Below are positions 7,247-12,817 of a stretch of 21,947 nt of DNA, piece after piece (within the stretch, counting starts at the first letter, position 1; each line of letters begins with the position of its first letter). Position numbers and translations under genes: made by a program. The notes below the pieces were generated by a model. The model did no database searches, was not told where the DNA came from, and saw only the letters and a program-made list of their open reading frames with translations. Origin of the DNA: STC-54 sp964504665 (lineage in GTDB: Bacteria; Patescibacteriota; Microgenomatia; Daviesbacterales; UBA10151); assembly GCA_964504665.1 (NCBI GenBank), contig CAZDEH010000014.1:1-21947 (forward strand). Direction: 5' to 3'.

Positions 7247-8014
7247 ATGAATAGGATTTCGCTTAAAGCAACTGAGAGAAAAATATTAGGGAAAAAAGTT
7301 AATAAATTGAGGCGTGAAGGGATAATTCCCGGGCATGTTTTTGGTAAAAAAATTGAGACTGAACATGTTTCCGTGAAGTCAGCAGATTTTATTAAAGTTT
7401 ATAAAGAAGCAGGGGAGACAGGTTTAGTTGATCTTAAAATAGGGGAGGAAAAAGTTAAACCTGTGCTTATTAGACAAGTTCAAGTTGATCCTGTTAGAGG
7501 TGAGATGCTAAATATTGATTTTTATCAGGTTAATTTACTTGAAAAAACGACAGTAAATGTTCCTATTCTACTCATTGGTGAAGAGCCAGAGATTGTGCAT
7601 ACCGGTGAAGCTGTAGTCATTCAGCCAATGATGGAGATTGAGGTAGAGGCGTTGCCGGATGACTTGCCGGAAAATATTGAAGTTGATATCTCTTCTCTTA
7701 AAGCTATCGATGATGCAATTACTGTTGAAAGGTTATCAGTGCCATCGGGTGTAACTATTTTAGCAGAACCAGAATCTGTGGTAGTTAAACTGGATAATGC
7801 AGTGACTGCTGAAATGCAAGCCTTACTGGAAGAGCAGGCAGCTGAAGCTGCGGCAGCCACTGAGACAGTTATAACAGAGGCAGAAGGCGAAGCTCCGGTA
7901 GGAGGGGAAGTGGCTGGGGGTGAGAAAGAAGGTGAAGTTCTAACTCAAGGTGAAGGGGAAGAAAAACCAGCTGAAGGACAAAAGGAAATAGCTGAAGAAA
8001 AGAAGGAAGAGTAA
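7247..8014 (+). CDS. rplY: 50S ribosomal protein L25/general stress protein CTC
   Basis: Binds 5S rRNA in the large subunit. The 255-residue product is the long CTC/TL5 type. The N-terminal L25 domain (residues 1 to about 90) has the KKVNKLRREGIIPGHVFGKK signature and VDPVRGEMLNIDFYQV. The second beta domain runs to about 185 (PDDLPENIEVDISSLKAIDD). A strongly acidic, Ala/Glu/Gly-rich tail of about 65 residues follows and looks disordered; such tails are common in CTC proteins but this one is long. A 56-residue GTG-start gene follows after 2 bases, probably in the same transcript. Confidence 0.93.
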   Translation: MNRISLKATERKILGKKVNKLRREGIIPGHVFGKKIETEHVSVKSADFIKVYKEAGETGLVDLKIGEEKVKPVLIRQVQVDPVRGEMLNIDFYQVNLLEKTTVNVPILLIGEEPEIVHTGEAVVIQPMMEIEVEALPDDLPENIEVDISSLKAIDDAITVERLSVPSGVTILAEPESVVVKLDNAVTAEMQALLEEQAAEAAAATETVITEAEGEAPVGGEVAGGEKEGEVLTQGEGEEKPAEGQKEIAEEKKEE

Positions 8015-8016
8015 AA

Positions 8017-8187
8017 GTGAATGAAGGAGAGCCGCCTCAAGATCCCGAAAAAGATAGGAAGAGATTTAAAGTAGCGCATATCCTTCGTTTACCAAAAGCT
8101 GCTTTAGATCCCAAAAGACGTATTACTGATTTATCGGTATTCCGGAAAAAGAAAGAAGAAAATTTAAAGAAGCCTTCAGAAGACTAG
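8017..8187 (+). CDS. small charged hypothetical protein (56 aa, GTG start)
   Basis: GTG start at 8017, only 2 bases after the L25 stop, with AAGGA (8003-8007) 9 nt upstream, one of the few clear Shine-Dalgarno sequences in the window. The 56-residue product is very rich in Lys, Arg, Glu and Asp, with a short hydrophobic stretch FKVAHILRLPKAAL in the middle and no transmembrane segment. I recognise no family. Position and coupling suggest co-expression with L25, and a role at the ribosome or with RNA is a guess from charge alone. It is short enough to be missed by automatic gene callers. Confidence 0.55.
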   Translation: MNEGEPPQDPEKDRKRFKVAHILRLPKAALDPKRRITDLSVFRKKKEENLKKPSED

Positions 8188-8223
8188 TCCTTGCGTTTAT
8201 TTTGCGTTGATTCTGCGGTAAAT

Positions 8224-10479
8224 TTAGGCACGGGGCCACTCAGAAATCATAATAGATTCTTTCGGAGTTGTCTTTTGCCAGAGTTCTTCTGTTAAAAAAG
8301 GCATAAAAGGGTGAAGAAGTTTTAAACATGTTAGAAAAACATATTCTAAAGTAGGTTGGGCTTCCAGTCTTCTAGTCTTACTTTTTTCAAGATAAACATC
8401 AGCAAATTGGTGCCAGATAAAGTCATAAAGAGCTTCTGTTGCCAGATGCAGCTGGAAGGATTCCAGGTTTTTAGTGACATCTTTTATAGTTTTGTTTAGT
8501 TCGTCTATAATCCATTTGTCATCTGTGTGCTCGGGGTCCTGCCGCTGCAGTATCCCATCGTCCGTCCTCACTCCGTTGCGGGCGAGGCGATGGGAACCCT
8601 CTTCCGCGTCACCCCTCGCAGTTGTCTCTGGGTTTAGTTCCATGATAAACCTGAAAATATTTTTTATTTTTGTCCCGAAATTTCTGTAGTTTTTACATCT
8701 TTCATCCATAAGCTGTCTGGATGTTTTAGCATCTCTACCGGGAGCAGCGTAGCTATAAAGGGCCATTCTAGTTGCATCAACTCCCCATTGACTAACTAAG
8801 TCGTAAGGATTAATACCATTACCCAAGGATTTAGAAAATTTTCTCCCATCTTGACCCCGAAGTGTTCCATGAAAGAACATATTTTTAAAGGGGATACTAT
8901 CTTTAAACCATAAACTAAGCATAATTTGTCGGGCGATCCAAAGATATTTAATCTCCGGAGCAGTCAGTTCCAGATCCCAGGGAAAATATTTATTCAATTC
9001 TTCATTATCATCAGGCCCGCCTTGACCGCCGCTAGGCGAGGCAGACCATCCTAATGTTGCCATAGGCCATAGCCCTGAGGAAAACCAGGTATCCAGTACT
9101 TGATCGTCCTGAATCCAAGTTTTATTGTGACAGGTTTTACAAGATATTGTGGGTTTATCTTTTGAAATAAGCATGTCTTCATTTTTTCCTACTTTATGTC
9201 CCGAATTACATTTCTCACAATACCAAACAGGGATTCTGTGACCCCACCATAAAGATCTGGAGATAGACCAATCATGGATTTCTTGATACCAATCCCCAAT
9301 AATTTTGTGGTAGTTTTTGGGTAAAAAGTTAATTTCACTTAAATGTTTTAAGGCTTTTTCTGCTAGAGGTTTCATTTTAACAAACCATTCTTCAGAAATA
9401 AGTGGTTCAACTGTGGTTTTACATCTTTCACAAACAGGAACTGAGTGAGTGTAATCTTCGGTTTTCTCAATAGCATGCAAACCTTCAAGTTTTTCTACTG
9501 CTTTCTGTCTTGCTTCTTCAATTTTAAGTCCTGCTAAGTCATTAGCAATTTCAGTCATTCTGCCAGTTTTGTTAATGGCATGTAAAATGGGAAGGTTATT
9601 ATCTTGGCCGATTTCATAGTCCAAAGGATCATGTCCCGGGGTGATTTTTAAAGCCCCTGTCCCAAAATCTTTTTCTACCCTTGGATCTTCAAAAATAGGG
9701 AGTTTATTACCGGTTAATGGGTTAAGAGCTTCTTTGCCGATGAATTTGGAGAATTTGGGATGTTTAGGATAAACGGCTATGCCGGTATCAGCATAAATTG
9801 TTTCAGGTCTGGCAGTAGCAATCACAATAAATTCATTCAAGCCGTCATTGCGAGGAGTCTGCGACGCGGCAATCTTATATTTAACAAAATATAACTTTTC
9901 TTTTCTTTCCTCATATTCCATCTCTACATCTTCAATGGCAGTGCCACACTTTGGACACCACTGAACAATGTAGGCTCCTTTATAAAGTAGATCTTGTTCC
10001 CAAAAAGTTTGGAATTCAGTGAGTACTGCTTTTTGGACTTGAGGATCTAAAGTAAAAACCTCTCTTGACCAATCAGCAGAAACGCCTAAAAAGGTCCAGG
10101 TTTGATGAAAAGAGCTGTAGATTTCTTTTTTAAATTGCCAGGCTCTTTTCATCCAAGCCTCATAACCAAGTTTATATTTAGATAAACCCTCTTTAACTAG
10201 TTTTTTATTAAAAGTGGATTCAAAAGTAATACCGGCATGGTCAACTCCGGGCAAAAGTAATACATCAAAGCCTTGCATTCTTTTAAAACGGGCGATAGCG
10301 TCCAAAATAGATTGCTGCATGGCATGACCTAGGTGCAACTCTCCGTTCACGTTAGGAGGAGGCATTAATAAGGAATAGGGTTTTTTCTTAGATTTTGGGT
10401 CTGCCTTAAAAAAGCCTTCTTTTTCCCAAAATTCATACCACAGAGAAGGAGTTTTTTCTTCAGATATACTGTTTCTCAT
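8224..10479 (-). CDS. valS: valine--tRNA ligase
   Basis: Class I synthetase charging tRNA-Val. The signature PPPNVNGELHLGHA contains the HIGH box (HLGH, residues 49-52), and KFSKS at 547-551 is the KMSKS box. The CP1 editing region carries IVIATARPETI. Cys pairs (CPKC, CERC, CEKC, CKTC) suggest zinc sites. At 751 residues it is shorter than the typical 850-950: it stops shortly after the anticodon-binding domain (FLTEELWQK...ISEWPRA), so the C-terminal coiled-coil arm is missing. Against that, three GC-rich inserts add residues at about 203-212, 480-489 and 622-650. It has a strong promoter with leaderless spacing and is transcribed alone. The specificity call of Val over Ile/Leu rests on the PPPNV.G motif. 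Confidence 0.93.
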   Translation of the reverse strand: MRNSISEEKTPSLWYEFWEKEGFFKADPKSKKKPYSLLMPPPNVNGELHLGHAMQQSILDAIARFKRMQGFDVLLLPGVDHAGITFESTFNKKLVKEGLSKYKLGYEAWMKRAWQFKKEIYSSFHQTWTFLGVSADWSREVFTLDPQVQKAVLTEFQTFWEQDLLYKGAYIVQWCPKCGTAIEDVEMEYEERKEKLYFVKYKIAASQTPRNDGLNEFIVIATARPETIYADTGIAVYPKHPKFSKFIGKEALNPLTGNKLPIFEDPRVEKDFGTGALKITPGHDPLDYEIGQDNNLPILHAINKTGRMTEIANDLAGLKIEEARQKAVEKLEGLHAIEKTEDYTHSVPVCERCKTTVEPLISEEWFVKMKPLAEKALKHLSEINFLPKNYHKIIGDWYQEIHDWSISRSLWWGHRIPVWYCEKCNSGHKVGKNEDMLISKDKPTISCKTCHNKTWIQDDQVLDTWFSSGLWPMATLGWSASPSGGQGGPDDNEELNKYFPWDLELTAPEIKYLWIARQIMLSLWFKDSIPFKNMFFHGTLRGQDGRKFSKSLGNGINPYDLVSQWGVDATRMALYSYAAPGRDAKTSRQLMDERCKNYRNFGTKIKNIFRFIMELNPETTARGDAEEGSHRLARNGVRTDDGILQRQDPEHTDDKWIIDELNKTIKDVTKNLESFQLHLATEALYDFIWHQFADVYLEKSKTRRLEAQPTLEYVFLTCLKLLHPFMPFLTEELWQKTTPKESIMISEWPRA
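8533..8615 (-). repeat. 83-bp palindromic protein-coding element, copy 1 (inside valS)
   Basis: Nested inverted repeat: GGGGT/ACCCC at the ends, CGC/GCG inside, and TCCCATCG (8553-8560) with CGATGGGA (8588-8595). The apical core, 8563-8582, matches copy 2 in tsaD at 19 of 20 bases. Overall about 52 of 83 positions match by hand alignment. On the coding strand it reads through as GD...G....ARNGVRT..G....QDP, lengthening ValRS by about 28 residues between catalytic and anticodon-binding parts without breaking the frame. Confidence 0.82.
9015..9042 (-). repeat. GC-rich hairpin insert in valS (Gly/Ser/Pro-rich loop)
   Basis: GCCCGCC (9015-9021) pairs with GGCGAGGC (9035-9042) with one bulged base. 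It encodes SASPSGGQGG, a flexible segment of about 10 residues after the TLGW motif, where other ValRS have only a short link. Base composition is far from its AT-rich surroundings. Confidence 0.55.
9847..9873 (-). repeat. ATTGCGAG...GCAAT palindromic repeat insert in valS
   Basis: ATTGC (9847-9851) and GCAAT (9869-9873) are inverted around a GC-rich centre. From memory this resembles a palindromic repeat found in many bacterial genomes that often translates as 'TPRNDG'; here the coding strand reads SQTPRNDG just before the IVIATARPETI editing motif. It adds about 10 residues in frame. Confidence 0.6.
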
Positions 10480-10485
10480 GTGCTA

Positions 10486-10514
10486 AGTATATTGCGAGTT
10501 TAGATTTGGGTCAA
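10486..10514 (-). promoter_or_regulatory. valS promoter, leaderless spacing
   Basis: On the minus strand: TTGACC (10509-10514), 17-bp spacer, TATACT (10486-10491), then 6 nt to the ATG at 10479. The predicted transcript starts at or next to the start codon. Confidence 0.72.
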
Positions 10515-10688
10515 TCAACCGTTAAGCCCCAAAGGTATTAAAGAAGGAATATTGGGAATTCTTATGCTTTGATTTGGATCTTCAGGAAGTGTACTTATAA
10601 ACGGACTGGGAAAATAATAACCATCCCTAATTAATTTTTCAAGTTCGTCTTCTTTATTTAAATTATTTATGTATCTTTCTGCAGACAT
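10515..10688 (-). CDS. small hypothetical protein (57 aa)
   Basis: ATG at 10688 to TGA at 10515-10517, 57 residues, ending exactly where the valS -35 box begins. The N-terminal half is charged (YINNLNKEDELEKLIRDGYYF) and the C-terminal half is Pro/Ile-rich (RIPNIPSLIPLG). I recognise no family, and there is no transmembrane segment or Cys. A TTGACA/TAAGAT promoter with 17-bp spacing lies upstream, which supports expression. It is below the size usually called automatically. Confidence 0.5.
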   Translation of the reverse strand: MSAERYINNLNKEDELEKLIRDGYYFPSPFISTLPEDPNQSIRIPNIPSLIPLGLNG

Positions 10689-10701
10689 ATATTATAGGCG
10701 T

Positions 10702-10730
10702 ATCTTAATTTTTCATTAACCTTTTGTCAA
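10702..10730 (-). promoter_or_regulatory. promoter of the 57-aa gene
   Basis: Minus strand: consensus TTGACA (10725-10730), 17-bp spacer, TAAGAT (10702-10707), ATG 13 nt further on. A second hexamer, TATAAT, lies 2 nt before the ATG. The -35 overlaps the stop of the gene upstream. Confidence 0.55.
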
Positions 10731-11080
10731 TTTTGACTGTTGGGATAACAAAAAAGTGGATGGTCTTTTATGATAAGATATAAAGGTTTTCTTCTCCTTC
10801 TTAAAATAGCAACTAAAACTTGATGTGGAGTCTGTGGGGGTAATGGAATAGCCATATATAAAATATTTATTCCTTTTTGAAGTAAAAACCTTTGAGTATC
10901 ATCTGTATTTAATTTTTTTCCATCAGGAGAAGTACTTGTGTCATAATTTTTAAGTAATTTTATAACCAGTGACGGGATGGGTTGTCTTTCTGCAGCGTCA
11001 ACTATTAGTTCAATAATAATTTTTTCTCGGAGTGCTGCTAAATTATAAGCCCCGATACAATAATTCTCTCCTCTTTCCAT
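10727..11080 (-). CDS. hypothetical protein (117 aa)
   Basis: A 117-residue soluble protein that I do not recognise. It begins MERGENYCIGAYNLAALREK, has a helical N-terminal half and a basic patch (VAILRRRRKPLYLIIKD) near the C-terminus, and contains a Pro-rich PLPPQTPHQ. There are two Cys residues (8 and 111). A TTGACA/TACACT promoter lies between it and tsaD, just past the tsaD stop, so it is transcribed independently. It is followed by the 57-residue gene on the same strand with a 38-base gap. The basic patch could suit nucleic acid binding, but that is only a guess. Confidence 0.6.
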   Translation of the reverse strand: MERGENYCIGAYNLAALREKIIIELIVDAAERQPIPSLVIKLLKNYDTSTSPDGKKLNTDDTQRFLLQKGINILYMAIPLPPQTPHQVLVAILRRRRKPLYLIIKDHPLFCYPNSQN

Positions 11081-11109
11081 GGTATATTTTGTTAACTTAA
11101 ATACACGAG

Positions 11110-11138
11110 AGTGTAAGAGTAAAGAGAGTTTTTGTCAA
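11110..11138 (-). promoter_or_regulatory. promoter of the 117-aa gene
   Basis: Minus strand: TTGACA (11133-11138) directly after the tsaD stop, 17-bp spacer, TACACT (11110-11115). The start codon is about 29 nt past the -10. Confidence 0.6.
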
Positions 11139-12305
11139 CTATTTCAGGGTCAGGTTGGGGTTAGCCTGGAGCAAGAGGGGATCTTGAGTCTTAAAATTAA
11201 AGAATGCAGCAGTGGCGATAGAAGCTGCATTATCTGTGGCAAGTGATGGGGGAGGAATATGGACGACCCCACGTGGCCTCAGTTCGGAAAATTTTTGGCG
11301 TAGTTTTATAGCCAATACTTTATTAGCTGCAACTCCTCCAGCAACTATAATTTGATCAATATTATAGGTTTGGGCTGCCCTGACAGTCTTTTCTACTAAA
11401 ACATCTGTAATTGCGTCTTCGATAGAAGCAGCTAAATTGGCTATTTTTTGCGGGTCCTGCCAGCTCGCAGCCCCATTCGACGTCCTCACTTCGTTGCGGG
11501 CGGTCAATGGGGCACCCCGCTTGCTGTCACCCGCATTAACGATATTAAGCACGGCAGTTTTAAGACCGGAAAAGGAGAAATCAAAATCTTTTGAGTCGAG
11601 CATAGGTCGGGGTAAGTTATAAGCTTTAGGATTTCCTTTTTCAGCCAGTTTAGACAAATTTGGTCCTCCGGGATAAGGAAGATCTAAGAGTCTGGCAGAT
11701 TTATCAAAACATTCCCCAGCAGCATCATCCCTGGTGCCACCTAAATATTTATATTTTCCGTGATCTGTAAATAGAACTAAATCAGTGTGTCCACCAGAGA
11801 CAAGGAGCCCAATGCAGGGAAATTTGGGTGAAGTTACACCTGGGAGGTGGGTTTTGACTCCTCCCAGGTGAACTGGAGAAATCCAATTTGCATAAAAATG
11901 ACCCAGTAAATGATTGACTGGAATTAGGGGTTTTTTCCAGATAGTAGCCAAAACTTTAGCAGTTTCTACTCCTACCAGTAGTGAACCTATAAGTCCTGGA
12001 CCTTCTGTTACTGCAATTGCATCAATGGTTGGAAGATTGACGATAGAAAATGGAAGATGGTTTTTGGAAGGTGGAAGATAGAGGTTAGATTGAATTAAAG
12101 CCTCCTGGATTACTGGAATTATAGATTTTATTTGTTCCCTGGCTGCCTGTTCAGGGATTACTCCTCCATATTTAGCTTGTAAATCAGCTGAGGAAGCCAC
12201 CACACTGGATAAAATAGTTACTCTATCTCCTTTTTTCTGCACTACAGCAGCTGCAGTTTCATCACAACTACTCTCTATCCCCAAGATAATCTTTAGTTTA
12301 ATCAT
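11139..12305 (-). CDS. tsaD: tRNA threonylcarbamoyladenosine transferase TsaD
   Basis: Catalytic subunit that, with TsaB and TsaE, transfers the threonylcarbamoyl group to A37 of ANN-decoding tRNAs. The 388-residue product has the Kae1/Qri7 hallmarks: GIESSCDET, the metal ligands His132 and His136 (NHLLGH), SGGHT, DDAAGECFDK, YPGGP, FSFSGLKT, VAGGVAANK and the C-terminal metal Asp358 in TDNAASIA. It is about 50 residues longer than E. coli TsaD (337). The excess is accounted for by three inserts at about residues 76-93, 144-160 and 258-286, each coinciding with a repeat or palindrome in the DNA. The core motifs are intact, so it is probably active. Its -10 (TAAAAT) sits 6 nt before the ATG. 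Confidence 0.95.
   Translation of the reverse strand: MIKLKIILGIESSCDETAAAVVQKKGDRVTILSSVVASSADLQAKYGGVIPEQAAREQIKSIIPVIQEALIQSNLYLPPSKNHLPFSIVNLPTIDAIAVTEGPGLIGSLLVGVETAKVLATIWKKPLIPVNHLLGHFYANWISPVHLGGVKTHLPGVTSPKFPCIGLLVSGGHTDLVLFTDHGKYKYLGGTRDDAAGECFDKSARLLDLPYPGGPNLSKLAEKGNPKAYNLPRPMLDSKDFDFSFSGLKTAVLNIVNAGDSKRGAPLTARNEVRTSNGAASWQDPQKIANLAASIEDAITDVLVEKTVRAAQTYNIDQIIVAGGVAANKVLAIKLRQKFSELRPRGVVHIPPPSLATDNAASIATAAFFNFKTQDPLLLQANPNLTLK
11451..11533 (-). repeat. 83-bp palindromic protein-coding element, copy 2 (inside tsaD)
   Basis: Same length, orientation and coding phase as the copy in valS. Nested stems: CGGGT/ACCCG at the ends, CAGC (11461-11464)/GCTG (11523-11526), and GCCCCATT (11470-11477)/AATGGGGC (11506-11513). 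Stem bases differ from copy 1 but still pair, while the core (11481-11500) is nearly identical. It reads as GD...G....ARNEVRT..G....QDP, adding about 20 or more residues in a loop before the IEDAITDVLVEK helix. Confidence 0.82.
11837..11870 (-). repeat. 11-bp perfect inverted repeat insert in tsaD
   Basis: CACCTGGGAGG (11837-11847) and CCTCCCAGGTG (11860-11870) pair perfectly around a 12-nt loop. The right end falls exactly on a codon boundary and the element encodes HLGGVKTHLPG, an extra loop of about 12 residues between the HxxxH metal site and the SGGHT strand. Confidence 0.7.
12031..12082 (-). repeat. GGAAGAT short direct repeats forming an insert in tsaD
   Basis: GGAAGAT occurs at 12031, 12052 and 12073, with near copies between. 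The stretch encodes a Leu/Pro-rich segment (YLPPSKNHLPFSIVNLP) where other TsaD have about 4 residues between the helix and the IDAIAVTEGPG strand, so about 14 residues are added in frame. Confidence 0.5.
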
Positions 12306-12311
12306 AGGGTT

Positions 12312-12317
12312 ATTTTA
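12312..12317 (-). promoter_or_regulatory. tsaD -10 element, leaderless spacing
   Basis: TAAAAT on the minus strand, 6 nt before the ATG at 12305. No good -35 box is seen at 17 bp. The call rests on the same -10-to-ATG spacing being repeated at several other genes here. Confidence 0.5.
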
Positions 12318-12375
12318 ACAGATATCTCATGGTAAAATTGTATAAATGCATATTAGTGGTAAAAAGCATAGGATT

Positions 12376-12450
12376 TTTTGTTAAAAGTTTAGCTTTACAC
12401 CTTCGAGGTGTAAGCATAAAATAATGGTTTATCTTGCTATTTTAACAAAA
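12376..12450. repeat. nested inverted-repeat element between tsaD and the AbrB-like gene
   Basis: Perfect 11-bp terminal inverted repeats, TTTTGTTAAAA (12376-12386) and TTTTAACAAAA (12440-12450), extend by TAGC/GCTA after a 3-nt bulge. They enclose a second perfect hairpin, TTACACCT-TCG-AGGTGTAA (12395-12413). It codes for nothing. It could be a miniature non-autonomous element or a terminator-like structure for the regulator gene on the minus strand, although no T-run directly follows the inner hairpin. Confidence 0.55.
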
Positions 12451-12477
12451 TACTTCTTTAACCATTTGGAGATAAGT

Positions 12478-12723
12478 TCAATATTTAGCTAATTTTTCTA
12501 ATGCTGGACCGTGCTTTTTTAGAACATTCTCATAAGCTTTGAAGAATTCTGGGTCAACATATCTGGGTTTTCTGCCTGATTTATAAATAGAGATTAATTT
12601 GGTAATAGGGTAATATTCGATCCTAACTTTATCTCCTATTTTCCAGCCCGATTGATCCAGGAAATCCTTGGGAATGGTTATCGCTATAGAGTTACCGTTT
12701 CTATACAGTTTTTGGAGAGGCAT
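12478..12723 (-). CDS. AbrB/MazE-like DNA-binding protein
   Basis: An 81-residue product from the ATG at 12723 with the swapped-hairpin AbrB motif LYRNGNSIAITIPKDFLDQSGWKIGDKVRIEYY. Such proteins bind DNA as dimers, as transition-state regulators or as antitoxins. A longer reading frame reaches 12819, and an ATG at 12732 would add 3 residues, but the upstream part encodes non-conserved residues made by an 11-bp tandem repeat, so I place the start at 12723; a TAAAAT lies 7 nt before it. No toxin gene is adjacent on the same strand. The divergent neighbour is a nuclease-like gene, and the shared 100-bp region holds the repeats, which suggests autoregulation and control of both. Confidence 0.75.
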   Translation of the reverse strand: MPLQKLYRNGNSIAITIPKDFLDQSGWKIGDKVRIEYYPITKLISIYKSGRKPRYVDPEFFKAYENVLKKHGPALEKLAKY

Positions 12724-12743
12724 ATTAATCATTTTACCATATT

Positions 12744-12774
12744 TGTACTGACAATGTACTGACAATGTACTGAC
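12744..12774. repeat. 11-bp tandem direct repeats (operator candidate)
   Basis: TGTACTGACAA occurs at 12744 and 12755, with a third copy at 12766 (10 of 11 bases). The 11-bp period is close to one helical turn, so bound dimers would lie on the same DNA face. It sits 20 bp upstream of the AbrB-like start and next to the divergent nuclease promoter. Confidence 0.7.
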
Positions 12775-12782
12775 GTAATATA

Positions 12783-12811
12783 TGGACATTATATTAGAAA
12801 TCAAGTAATAT
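12783..12811 (+). promoter_or_regulatory. promoter of the nuclease gene, leaderless spacing
   Basis: TGGACA (12783-12788), 17-bp spacer, TAATAT (12806-12811), then 6 nt to the ATG at 12818. The -35 lies only 8 bp from the tandem repeats. Confidence 0.65.
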
Positions 12812-12817
12812 TTACGC

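Noticed and set aside
8188..8223. Bidirectional terminator between the 56-aa gene and valS
   Set aside because: GCGTT is directly repeated, not inverted; no stem with a T-run could be built.
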